Below are positions 1-14,931 of a stretch of DNA of 64,000 bases, one piece after another. The stretch is from NCBI RefSeq assembly GCF_020906515.1, contig NC_085853.1, positions 124,001 to 188,000 on the forward strand, in the 5' to 3' direction. Made by a program: the position numbers and the translations under genes. Source of the DNA: Vanrija pseudolonga (Eukaryota; Basidiomycota; Tremellomycetes; Trichosporonales; Trichosporonaceae). Under the pieces are notes generated by a model, which ran no database searches, was not told the origin of the DNA, and saw nothing but the letters and a program-made list of their open reading frames with translations. Numbering within the stretch: the first letter of the stretch is position 1; each line of letters begins with the position of its first letter.

Positions 1-5245
<5,245 letters not shown>

Positions 5246-5617
5246 TGTCGCCGGGTGGAGAGGGGTGGGACGCGCAGTCGCTGGTGGTCGCTGATGTCAG
5301 TCAGTCGTTGATGAGAGGTGTGTCTGGTAGGTGGTGTCGCCGCGAGTCGATCCTGCCCTATCCCGTTGTTGTTGTCGTTGTGGGATGGGCGATGCGAAGA
5401 GCGAGATGTCGTGGGAGGCTGGGTACAGGAAGATATAGCAACGCCGTCGTTGTCAGGACATTCGTCATGCGGGGAAAAAGGCGACTGCGGGGTAAAGAAT
5501 GGGGAGCGTGGCGTCACTAGCCCCCCCCCGCGGACGACACTGCACCGGGCCGTGACACCGAGAAATCGCCATCGACACCCTTGACATCTGCACGTTTCTC
5601 CTCGACTCGACTCGGCC
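5246..5617. promoter_or_regulatory. Shared divergent upstream region (ABC transporter / GPI18)
   Basis: This 372-bp stretch separates two divergent start codons and so must carry both promoters and 5' leaders. It contains GT-rich stretches on the plus strand around 5350-5390 and a C-run near 5520. I see no clear TATA box and no ORF of note. Confidence 0.4.
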
Positions 5618-7019
5618 ATGCCGCCGCCATCGCACCGACATCGGACAGACAAGGGAGGGTCGACGATAGTCAAGCCGACGGGGGCGGCGCCTCTTAAAAA
5701 TTTACAGCAGCGATACGACACCGCGCTCGTCGTCGCGTCGACGGCCGGCAGCTGGGCACTCTCCCTCGTCGCGCTGTATGCTCTCGACCACGTCGTGGCG
5801 CCGTTCGACTCGAGCCACCTCGTCGGAGCCGGCAGCGGCAAGCGCCCCGGCCTGCGCTGGGACGCGATCCACTTCGTCGGCGTCGCGACGGGCGGGTATG
5901 TGCACGAGCAGCAGCTCGCCTTCCAGCCTGGCTGGCACGGGCTGCTGCGGCTCTTCGGCTCGGCGGTCGCGAGCGTGCGCGGACGGGGCGTGGCCACTGT
6001 CACCACCGACGACGTGCTCGCCGGAGCACTACTTCTCAGCCTGCTCGCGCGCGTCGTGGCCAACCTCGCGCTGTACCAGTGAGCTGTCTTTCCGAGGGAT
6101 GTAGCTAAGCCCCAGTCTCACCCGCACCCTCTTCGGCCGGCGCGCAGCACTCACCACGTCGCTGCTGTACGCGCTCCCGCCCGCCCCAGCGACCCTGTGC
6201 GCGCCGTACACCGAGTCGGTGTACGCCGCGTTCTTCTTCTCCGGCCTGTATGCGACTGCTTGCCGGCGGTATGTCGTCGCCGCGCTCCTGTTCGCTGGGA
6301 TGACGAGCGTGCGCGCGACGGGCGTGTTCGCTGGCCTTGTGCTCGCGTGGCAGGTCGTCGTGGTCGACTTGGACCTGTTCGCGGCGCTGCGGCGCGACGG
6401 TGGGGGCGTGAGTCGGATTGCATGTACATTGCCTGCCGATCCGCTGACGCCCGCCCAGATCGTGCCCAAGGCCCTTGCCCGCCTCGTGTACGCCGCCGCG
6501 CTCTACGCCATCATCGTCGCGCCGTTCCTCGCCTTCCAGGCCTACTCGTACCTCTCGTTCTGCGTGCCCACGCCCACGCGGCCCTGGTGCTCTGCGACCC
6601 TGCCATTCGCGTACAGCTTCGTGCAGCGCGAGTACTGGAACGTCGGGCCGTTCCGGTACTGGACGCTGTCGCAGCTGCCCAACTTTGCCATGGCGGGGCC
6701 AGTGCTGTACATCACGCTCAAGGGCCTCTTCACGCACCTCGGATCGATTGCCTCGTCGTCGCTGAGCCGCATCGCACACCTCGACACGGGCATATACCTC
6801 CACCAGCTGCTCATGATGGCGCTGCTCATCGTGTCGTCGCACACCCAGATCGCGCTCCGCCTCGCGGCCACCGACCCCGTCGTGTGGTGGACCGTCGCGG
6901 CGTCGGCTTTGGGGAACAAGGGTGATCTCGGCAAGACGGCCAAGGTGTGGCTCTGGTGGGTGTGTATCTGGGGTGCGGTGTCGCTCGTCCTCTGGTCCGG
7001 GCACTACCCGCCGGCGTAG
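5618..7019 (+). CDS. GPI18: GPI mannosyltransferase 2 (PIG-V/Gpi18 family)
   Basis: ER multi-pass enzyme that adds the second mannose, from dolichol-phosphate mannose, to the GPI-anchor precursor. Three exons (5618-6078, 6116-6407, 6459-7019) give 437 residues, normal for the family. The first exon has the PIG-V block RWDAIHFV followed by GYVHEQQLAFQPGWHGLL, corresponding to the WDxxYF...E..FAFFPG region of PIG-V. The second exon has the conserved LPPAP..CAPYTESVYAAF stretch. Several hydrophobic segments follow, and the C-terminus is short after the last one. The second intron (6408-6458, 51 nt) is a multiple of three with no stop in frame, so intron retention would be read through; GTGAGT, CTGAC and CAG signals favour splicing. 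The gene is convergent with CTF8, 127 bp away. Confidence 0.9.
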
Positions 7020-7146
7020 CCAGCCAGCGCCATAGACTATAGATGCGTTGCATGTATTGTACAATGTATGTGGGGGTGTGGAGTGCGGGGTGAGACGAGT
7101 GCGCGCTGGTTGTGTACGTCTTGACAGAAAGTGCTCAACATCGCGC

Positions 7147-7992
7147 CTACTCAGGCAACTGCGTCGCCGCGACCAGCGGCTCAGGCCTTGAAGCATCAGC
7201 ACGATCCACAACCTCGAACCCACCGTAACGCAAACACGACCTTCTTGCGGACGACGCCAACGACCTCGTAGTGGCGGGTCCGCTCCTTACTCTCCCTCCT
7301 GCGCTTCCGTCTCCTCTCAGCGCGCAGCTGCTCCTCCTCCTCGTCTTCGTCGTCGTCGTCATCGCCAGGCGTGATAGGGAACCCCCACGCGTCGCGCGCC
7401 GTGACGGGCGAGCTGAGGTCAGACGAGTAGTCGCGCGGCGCGGACGACGGCACGAACGGCGACGACGAGGGCAGGGCCATGGGCGCCTTCGACGGCGTCG
7501 TGAACGCGTCAGCGAAGAGCGGGGGCTCGTCCTCGTCCTCTTCGCCATCAAGCTTGGCCTTCTTCGGCGTCTCCTTCCGTCGTGCCTCGCGCTCCTCGTC
7601 CGACTCTTCGTCCGCCGCGTCGCCCTCGATCGCTGCGCCGCCCGTCGAGGTGCCCACGACGCGCCGGATGACGGCGTACGGCTTGGGCAGGGTCGCAATC
7701 TTGCCGTGGAGCAGGTGGTGCGCGCCGACATGCAGCGTGGGGTGGTCCTGCGTGCGTGTGGTGTGAGCTGGACGCCACACGAGCCCGGCCAACCCCCGGG
7801 CCCTCAGTCACTCACCGGCCGGTCGAACCCCAGCACACCGACGACACCTCCCGCCCGCTCGCCCTCCCAAGCGAGCTCGCCCTGCAGCTCGACAACGACC
7901 AGCTCGCCGCCGATACGCGCGAGCGGGCCGCCAGCTGCGCCCGCAGGCGCAGGCGCAAAGTGGTGCGGGTGGAGGGGGAGGTGGATGCGCAT
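7147..7992 (-). CDS. CTF8: Ctf8, subunit of the Ctf18-RFC clamp loader
   Basis: Small partner of Ctf18 and Dcc1 in the alternative replication factor C that loads PCNA and supports sister-chromatid cohesion. Exons 7816-7992, 7224-7747 and 7147-7186 (minus strand) give 246 residues. The first exon carries the Ctf8 block GELVVVELQGEL followed by a GVLGF segment. The second starts with HPTLHVGAHHLLHGKI and PKPYAVIRR, the most conserved part of the family. It is followed by a long acidic and serine-rich insert of about 110 residues that metazoan Ctf8 lacks. The protein ends with YEVVGVVRKKVVFALRPEP, matching the family's final strand. That ending requires the 37-nt last intron (7187-7223); without it the frame stops a few residues later. 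The neighbouring PSF1 is also a replisome component. Confidence 0.88.
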
Positions 7993-8430
7993 GCTGTGTA
8001 GCGGAGTGGACGGGCGGAGGAGTGGGTCGAATCGAGTCGAACAGAGCCGGGTCAAAAGGTCAGCTGTTGTTGTCAATGTCAACGTCTCGCCGCCGCACAA
8101 TCGGTGCTCGTCCGAAAGTCAAGGCGCGTCGCGTCCGCCTGGGTGGTGCGCGTTCAGACATTGTCGCCACGTGGGCCACGTGGCAGTACCTCCACCCCAC
8201 CCGTACACCTCCACGCGGAGCGGCTGTCCCGCCCCGCTCTCGGTGCTTGCCGCCGGGCCGATTCGACCGCCACGGACGTGTTTTCCAGGTTTCCAGCTCG
8301 ATCGATCGCGACGGTGTCGACGGTGTCGCTCTGACATATATCACTCCTCTCTACTCCGCCGCGGCATACACCCCGCTCAACGCACTTGTACTCATCCTCC
8401 TCCCACCCCCACCCCCCCACCCCCCACACC
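7993..8430. promoter_or_regulatory. Divergent region with twin CACGTG boxes and TATA-like element
   Basis: This region lies between the divergent CTF8 and HAD-phosphatase starts. Two perfect CACGTG hexamers lie at 8168-8173 and 8177-8182. That hexamer is the recognition site of fungal bHLH factors such as Cbf1 and Pho4. A TATA-like CATATAT lies at 8335-8341, about 95 nt before the phosphatase ATG, followed by a C/T-rich leader (8390-8430). Which gene the E-boxes serve cannot be told from sequence. Confidence 0.5.
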
Positions 8431-9325
8431 ATGTCCGGCCTCCCCCGCCCCGAGCTGCACAAGGACGCAAAGTTCGTCTTCCTGTCCGACTGGGACGGAA
8501 CGATCACGGACCGCGACTCGAACGACTTGTTGATCGACACGCTGGGCATGGGGCCTGATAACCGGTGCGCCGCGCTTATCTCTGCGTTTCTCTCGTCTCG
8601 CTGACCTGACCCCACGCCCAGCCGCGCACTCAACGCAAAGGTCGTGACGGGCGAAGGCAACTTCCGGGACGCGTTCTCCGCCATGCTCGGCAGCATCAAG
8701 GTGCCGTTTGCGCAGTGCACCGAGACATTGAGGCAGAGTGAGCCGAGCCTGCGCGCACTGCGGCTGTGCATAGCTGACACGTCACGTAGACATCCGCCTC
8801 GACCCAGGCTTCGAAGAGTTCTACTACTGGTGCAAGGCGCACGGCGTGCCCGTCATCATCGTGTCGAGCGGCATGGCGCCCAACATCCGCGCGGTGCTCT
8901 CGCACCTCATGGGCGAGGAGGAGGCGTCGCAGATTGAGATCATCGCCAACGACGTGCGCTTCACCGACCCGCAGCAGAAGGGAGACGAGTGGGAGATTGT
9001 CTGGCGCCACCCCGAGAGCGGGTTCGGACACGACAAGTCGCAGAGCATCATCCCCTACCGCGAGCTGCAGTCGCGCCCGACCATCTTCTTCGCGGGCGAC
9101 GGCGTGTCTGACCTGTCCGCCGCGCGCCACGCCGACCTCCTCTTCACCAAGGTCGCGCCCGGCGTCGACTCGGACCTCCTCAAGTACTGCAAGCGCGAGG
9201 GTATCCCCCACGTGCGCTTCGCTACCTTCAAGGAGATTCTTGCCGACGTCAAGAAGGTCGTCGAGGGCCAGGCTACCACGCAGGAGATTATTGCTGCCGC
9301 TGAGAAGGAGGAGGCCAAGAACTAA
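8431..9325 (+). CDS. HAD-superfamily phosphatase (YNL010W/PSP-like)
   Basis: Haloacid-dehalogenase phosphatase of the phosphoserine-phosphatase-like group; budding yeast Pyp1 (YNL010W) is a likely relative. Exons 8431-8564, 8622-8737 and 8790-9325 give 261 residues. Motif I is LSDWDGTITDRD, with the nucleophile Asp and the acid/base Asp two residues later. Motif II is VIIVSSG, and the terminal motif FFAGDGVSDLSAARHADLLF supplies the Mg-binding aspartates. The fold appears complete, with the small cap region between motifs I and II. The exact substrate cannot be fixed: phosphoserine, a polyol phosphate or the 2,3-diketo-5-methylthiopentyl-1-phosphate type are all possible. The protein probably acts in the cytosol, as no signal is seen. 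It has a TATA-like element and a C-rich leader upstream. Confidence 0.85.
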
Positions 9326-9594
9326 CTAGACGTCGGGAGACGTAGAGTGTATCATGAGTTATGTATGCTGTGGCGTTTGCGAGGGGGCTGGGGGTGTGAT
9401 TCTGCGATCCTATTCCCGCACCACCACCCAATTGACTCTATGTAATGCATAATGAGAGACTGTACAAACACAGTGCTGTGGGTCCTCTACAGAGGTTGTG
9501 AGCATGGCCGCGTACGCGCAAGCTCTCAGGTTGAATCACAAGTCTATGGCTGATTACAACAGCATGCGTGTGTGTGGTAGGTAGCTGTCGCCGC

Positions 9595-12253
9595 TTACGC
9601 CGGCCGCGTGCTCACGCTGAACAGCAGCTGCTTCTGCTTGCCCTTGCCCTTCTTCTTGCCGCCGCCGCCCGTCGGTGCCTCGTCGCTAACACTGAGTTCA
9701 GCCACGCCGTCGGCCGCATCACTCGTGCTGCCTCCGCCCCAGCTGTTGGGCGTCGTGGGACGAGCCACGGGGGTGCCTCTGATTCTCGCAATCGACTCGT
9801 CGCGCGGAGTCGGCTTGTTGAACAGAGCGGCTCTCTCTGCCGCGGCACTCTTGGCCGCGCTCGACGACGGGAGGCCAGGGAAGCCATCCTTGCCGAGGCC
9901 CTTGGGCCGGTTCGCCGTGGCGGCCGTGGGGAAGTTTGTCGAGCGAACTTGAGGCACAAGCGCCGTGGGTTTGCGAGATGACGAGCCACCACCACCACCA
10001 GACGCCCATGGCGTCGAGTGAACGGGACGAGAAGAGCTTGCTGCTCCTCCGAGGGCAGGGAACGACGACGGCGACTGGGGACGACCGCCCGCACCGGGGA
10101 CGAAGCGGCCGTTCACGCCAGCTGTGGCGCGTGGGCGGTTGGCCGACTCGGCTTCAGTTGCGGCAGCTGCAACGCGGTCCCAGACAGCACGCGAGTTGCC
10201 GCGCCCGAACCCAGTGTGCGTAGCACGCTTGGCGGACAGGATACGTCCAGAGGAAGCACCCCAGTTGGCCGAGCCCGTAGAGCTGCCTCCACCGAGCTGC
10301 GGGAACTGCTCGGCCTGCTGCGCGCGGAAGGCATTCACGGCCTCAAGGATGGCGGTTTGCTTCTCCTTTTCCCCGTCGCCGTTGAATAGATTGGCGACTT
10401 CACGTAGAACACCTGCGGTCGAATCGGCGTCCTCGTCCAGCACGTGGTACACTGTATCGAGCATGTCCTTGACGCCAGACTCGTTGTTCTTGAACTGTCG
10501 AATGGCTGACCTGAACGAGGCCATCTTTGTCTGCGAGTCGTTTACTAGCATCGACACGCGAGTCAGAAGAGCCGCATGTCTCGACTGGGTAGCCTCATCC
10601 ACATCTTCGCGGGGCGTGACGGTACCGCTGGCAGGCTCCACAGGGGTCTGGCGACCCGAAGGTCCAGCCGACCCCGACGGCGTCGGTCCGTTGCTTCCCG
10701 TCAGGCCCGTGTTGAACGCCTTGCGGCGGCGTCCCTCCTCCTGGCGGTCCGTCTGAATCTGGCGGCGCTGCTGCTCGGCCTGAGCAGCGTTCATAGGAGG
10801 TGGGGCGATCTGCTGAGTGTGAGGGCCATCACGGCCGTTGTTCGTGTTGGCAAGAGAGAAGCCACGTCCTCCTCCGCGGCCACCGTTGCGGCTGGGGCCC
10901 GAGTCGGGGCGAGCCGAGAAGTCGATGTGAAGCTGCCTAGCCTGGGCGCGGTCCTTCTGGGACATGGCCTCGCCATGCTCCTCAATCTGGTGTGCGCGGA
11001 GGTCGACTTCGCTGCCAAACACCTGGAACTTCTTTTCAATACACACAGGGTTGGGGCAAGGGAAGTGGTCGCGGCTGGGATGTTAGTAGGAAGCGACGGC
11101 GTTGCACTTACTTGAAGTGGGTCTCCAACTTGGCGTAATTCTGGAAGTAGACGTCTCTGTCGCCAAGCTGCCTGCACACAAAGCACTCCTCGTGCTTGTC
11201 GCGCATATGCTTGAATAACTCGTCGGGGCCGAAGAAGCCCTCGTGACAGAACTCGCACATGGGGTGTGGCGCATCCCACGAAGCGACCATCTCCCTCTCC
11301 TCGTCGGTCCTCGGCCTGGGAGCCTTCTGGCCTCTCTGTAACCTCGAAGGGTCGTGGAGACCGAGGAGATGGGGCGGATAGAGAACCTGCTCGTGGGAGA
11401 AGCGGGACAGCTGCCTCGTGCAGATCTTGCAAAGCACCAATCCGTGCTCAGCCACAGTGTGTTTCTCCAACCCGGGCCAGCCGTTGGACATGTGTGAACA
11501 GCTGGTGTAGGGACAGTTGAAGCGAAGAAGGAGCAAGCACTCTTCCATCTGATTTCTCGTTAGTCATCACCGCCGCGAACCCACACTCACCATATCGTCG
11601 TCTTCAAACACGACGCTGAGCTTCTCGTCGGCGAACGCAAAGTCCGTGACGTCCAACGTTCCAGGCAACACGAGTCCCTGGTACCATCTCTTGCCCTTGT
11701 TCTCTGGCTTCTGGGCATCGGCCTCGGCCTTTTCCAGTGCTGCGGCCGAGGTGGGCTTCTTCCACGGGCCATCGGGGAGAGTAGCGTCGGGCGATCTGGA
11801 GAACTGGAGCGAGGGGAGGAGCGTCTTGCAGAAGGTGCACTCTATCCTCCTGGTAGTTGTCAGCCTCAAGTCGCCGATCCATGACGCAACAACGCTCACT
11901 TGTAAAACACGCGGAGGCGGATAGCACAGACACTGAGGGGCACTAGTCAGCTTATGCCTACACTTGGCACATTCGACTCACTGGCACATGCGGTGGCCAC
12001 ACTGGCCAACGGCATAGTACTTGATTGGCTCGGCGCAGATGAAGCAGGTCTCGGCGTCGTCAAGCTCGGCAGGGGTAGCCGTGCCCGACGTGCCTGCAAC
12101 AGCGGTGGAGGCCTTTGGGGTCTCGGCGACCGCAACTGTGGGCGCAGCTTCGGCCACGGCACGGGCAACGAGACCGGTGTTGGTCTTGGGCTGCGGCGCT
12201 GACTTGGCCTTGCCGCCAGAGAGCGAGGTGTCGAAAGCTTTGCGGCGAGACAT
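9595..12253 (-). CDS. HEL2: E3 ubiquitin ligase Hel2/ZNF598 (ribosome-collision sensor)
   Basis: RING E3 ligase that ubiquitinates 40S proteins on collided ribosomes and starts ribosome-associated quality control. Exons 11982-12253, 11900-11932, 11591-11849, 11112-11548 and 9595-11074 give 826 residues. The RING begins CFICAEPIKYYAVGQCGHRMC and is completed across two introns by HVCAIRLRVFYKRIECTFC; the 33-nt second exon encodes part of it. Further on are the C2H2-type fingers typical of Hel2: FNCPYTSCSHMSNGW, LCKICTRQLSRF, CEFCHEGFFGPDELFKHM, CFVCRQLG, and FPCPNPVCIEKKFQVF. A long disordered Ser/Gly-rich tail follows. The last residues are Lys-rich (GGGKKKGKGKQKQLL). It is convergent with the phosphatase gene. 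Confidence 0.93.
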
Positions 12254-12949
12254 GGTTTGGTTCAAGTTGGATGATGAGGTGAGGGAGGGGAGGAAGGGAA
12301 TTGGGGAGAAGGTTGTCGAAGGGGGGGTCTTTGAATGCGGGTGTTGAGGCTGACTTTGCGCGACCTGTTATTACTTGTTGGTGTTAGAGTCGAAAGTGAG
12401 AGGGAGAGAGTGAAGGGAAGTGGCTTTGTGATTGTATAAAGGACGAGTTGCGTCGATGATCTCGTGGTTGATCAAACGTGACTTGTGCTTCGACTTGAGC
12501 TCGCCGCGGATCCGAAAGTGACTGCAACCAAGTTTCGGTTCGGTGACTACTGCGAGCACAGTGGTGTGTGGTGCCTTGATCAATATTGCTTAGGTAAGCA
12601 AGTTTCCACCACCCCCGCGTTTCATATGACGTTGTCCAGCGCCAACCGCCGTCGTTGGATATCACCTGTATTGTTGGCTGATGGATGGCGCCTGGCCGCC
12701 GCTGAGACGGCATACAGCGATGGAACATGCAACGGGGTCGCCCTCGTAGCTTGTCCCTCAAGCAAGTACATGCATGCATGCTGTATACTGTGGCCGTGGC
12801 AGCTCAGCGTCGGAGACCTTTAGACACCCAACCTTTCAGATGAACGGGATCAAAATTACGACCATGTCGGCAGCCACACGACTTCGGTCCAACAACAGCG
12901 AGATGACTCTCCTCCACAACAACAACAACACACCACCACCCACACCACA
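12254..12949. promoter_or_regulatory. Divergent region between HEL2 and HYPK-like gene
   Basis: 696 bp between divergent starts. A TATAAA hexamer lies at 12435-12440 on the plus strand, far (about 510 nt) from the HYPK-like ATG, so its role is unclear. The last 60 bp before 12950 are ACC/AAC-rich, like a 5' leader. I find no convincing ORF. Confidence 0.35.
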
Positions 12950-13393
12950 ATGACAAGTTCCCAAGGACGTGTGCCGCAAGGCGAGGTGGTCATGGACGTG
13001 AGCCGCCCCTTCTTTCCACGCTGACCCCAGTTCGCCGACGGAGGACAGTACATAAAGAGTGGGTTATCCTTCTCGTTGTGTCAACCCGCTAACACCCCCC
13101 AGGCAAGCTCGAGCACTCGGTCGTCGAGCTCGAGCGACGACGCATCACGCTCGACGAGGCGGCCAAGGCTGCGCGTGCGCTCGAGGCGTTGGAGGTGAAG
13201 GCGCCTGCTGCCGTCAAGGCGGAGGACGTTACGTTGATCGTGAGTGTCTCGGCCCCGGAAGCGAGGCAGCGCTCATACCCGTGGCTAGGTCAAGGAGCTC
13301 GGCGTGAGCAAGGAGGAGGCGGAGAACGCCCTGCGTGCCGACAAGGGCGACGTCGTCAAGGTCCTTGTCCGGCTGTCTGCGCCTCGGCAGTAG
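12950..13393 (+). CDS. HYPK-like NatA-associated UBA-domain protein
   Basis: Small protein of 105 residues resembling huntingtin-interacting protein K, which binds the N-terminal acetyltransferase NatA on ribosomes. Exons 12950-12997, 13031-13058 (28 nt), 13103-13239 and 13289-13393 join in phase. The middle part, SVVELERRRITLDEAAKAA, is charged and helical. The C-terminus is a UBA-like domain: VKELGVSKEEAENALR then DKGDVVKVLVRLSAP, similar to the C-terminal domain shared by HYPK and NAC-alpha. NAC-alpha itself is excluded because there is no NAC domain. The protein has no signal sequence. Three of its four exons are shorter than 110 nt, so it is easily missed by gene finders. Neighbours are divergent HEL2 and convergent PSF1. 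Confidence 0.82.
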
Positions 13394-13633
13394 GCTCGTC
13401 ACGCGGCTGGCTCGCTGAGGCTGAACGGCTAGGCTATGGTACACTACATGCATTATACACTGTATGACGGTTGCGCGTGTCTATTGGTGCGCGGTGTGCG
13501 GTGTGCGCGGGTTCGGCGTGGCGTGCGGTGACGAGTGGCAAGTGTTGCGAGGTGGCCGGGTTGTGGGTTTGTGTTGGTCGTCTCCCCTTTCCGTCTCCCA
13601 TCCCTCCCTCCTTTCTTCTCCCTCGACTCCCCC

Positions 13634-14284
13634 CTAAACCTCCTCCAAGAACCCTTGCACGATCAACCGCTCGACCTGCGACCTCTCCAACCTAAACCTC
13701 TCGCCCTTGCGGAACTCGACGCGCTCGCCCGTATCCAGAACCACATCCCCCGCGTCCTTGAGCACGCGGACGTCGACCATGAGCTCGCCGGGCGGGCGAT
13801 CAATCCCCGCCGCAATATCCAGCACGTCGAGAAAGTCGCTCTTGTAGTCGAGCACGAGCGAATTGTACCCGCGCATGAAGTCGAGCTCTTGTGTCGAGAG
13901 CGCGGACCGCAGGTCCGGCGCGTCGTCCGCGCTCGAGCCGGAGCTGGCTGCCGGGGACAGCAGGTACGCGAGCGCGCCGCCAGCGTCCCACCAGCGTTCT
14001 TTTATCCCGCCCACCCGCGTGGACAGGTACGCTAGAAGACAGCGCTTGTTGCGTCGCGCGGCGAGGTGCTGGATCGTCAGCGCGCAGACGAGCCCGCGGT
14101 CCTGGGACAGCTCTGCGCGCTGCGATGCCGCCGCCTCGGTGATTGCCGTGCCCAGCTGGCGCGTCTCGAGGCAGATGGAAAGGATGAGCGGGAGCGCGTA
14201 CTTGGGTAGCGGGAGCTGCGGCGTCGTTGCCAGCGTCGAGCGGTGCGCGGCCGTCACAAGCTGGAGCGCGAGGTCGCCGTACAT
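13634..14284 (-). CDS. PSF1: GINS complex subunit Psf1
   Basis: Subunit of the GINS tetramer, part of the CMG replicative helicase. It is a single exon of 216 residues, the usual size for Psf1. It starts MYGDLALQLV, the canonical Psf1 N-terminus. The A-domain signature RNKRCLLAYLSTRVGGIKERWW is clear (here abbreviated as RNKRCLLAYL..R...I..RWW), followed by the helix LSTQELDFMRGYNSLVLDY. The C-terminal B-domain contains MVDVRVLKDAGDVVLDTGE and ends LIVQGFLEEV. No intron interrupts it, unlike most genes here. Two ACGCGT boxes lie 169 and 220 nt upstream of the ATG, consistent with G1/S expression. It is convergent with the HYPK-like gene and divergent from LSC1. Confidence 0.95.
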   Translation of the reverse strand: MYGDLALQLVTAAHRSTLATTPQLPLPKYALPLILSICLETRQLGTAITEAAASQRAELSQDRGLVCALTIQHLAARRNKRCLLAYLSTRVGGIKERWWDAGGALAYLLSPAASSGSSADDAPDLRSALSTQELDFMRGYNSLVLDYKSDFLDVLDIAAGIDRPPGELMVDVRVLKDAGDVVLDTGERVEFRKGERFRLERSQVERLIVQGFLEEV

Positions 14285-14931
14285 GGCGAGCAGTAAGGGG
14301 GCAGCAGAGCCGTGGGTGGGTTGGGCGGGGAAGAGGCTCGGGTGGAAAGTCTAGTCACTCGGCGTGCTCGTCGCTGCCTGCCTCGATGTCGTTGTCGCCT
14401 TGCAGTCGTCGTGTGTCGTGTGCCGGCTTCTCGATGTCAACAAATATCAGTGACGCGTCGCGCGCAATGCAAGCAGCCATCATACAGTGGCTTCGCCCGC
14501 TCGACGCGTTTGCTCCCGTCGTCGATGTTGGGCCCCGCCACGTGCGCGCTTCGGCCAGTCGGCATTGCTCGGCCATTTTGCATTGGCGCGGCTCGCCGCG
14601 CCCCCCGGTTAAGCGTGTGGTTTTGCAGGTAGCGCGGCTGGCTGGCGGGCGGCATACGGGCGGGGCAGCGGGCGGCATGCAGACACGGGGGGGCGGGCGG
14701 CATAGTCGTCACTTGCTAGCAGCCAGGCTCGCTGGGGGCGCATCGGCTGTGACGGACCACGGCGCCGTCAGCCACGGCACGCGGCACACTGTGCTACCTG
14801 CTGCTACAGCTTTACACTGGCTCGCTTGCTTGCTCGACCTCATCGACATCCTCGACACACTCCTTGTCTCTCCTTTCTCTAAAAACACCACTCCTCTCTC
14901 CTCCCCCCTTCCCAACCCCACCCTCACCACC
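14285..14931. promoter_or_regulatory. Divergent region between PSF1 and LSC1
   Basis: 647 bp shared upstream region. Beyond the ACGCGT pair it holds repeated GGCGGGCGGCAT-like strings at about 14640-14702. A strong pyrimidine tract (about 14865-14925) sits directly before the LSC1 ATG, as is typical of highly expressed fungal genes. No gene is seen. Confidence 0.4.
14453..14509. promoter_or_regulatory. Pair of ACGCGT (MCB-type) boxes upstream of PSF1
   Basis: ACGCGT hexamers lie at 14453-14458 and 14504-14509, 169-225 nt before the PSF1 start codon. ACGCGT is the core of the MluI cell-cycle box bound by MBF in yeasts, which drives replication genes at G1/S. The hexamer is palindromic, so the site could also serve LSC1, although that gene's ATG is over 420 nt away. 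In GC-rich DNA single copies occur by chance, so the pairing and placement are the supporting points. A CACGTG also occurs at 14539-14544. Confidence 0.45.

Noticed and set aside
6105-7223. 372-codon minus-strand frame opposite GPI18
   Set aside because: The plus strand carries clear PIG-V motifs; the antisense product is Arg/His-rich with no family signal.
7271-8533. 420-codon plus-strand frame opposite CTF8
   Set aside because: Overlaps CTF8 and the start of the HAD phosphatase in another frame; product is Arg/Pro-rich noise.
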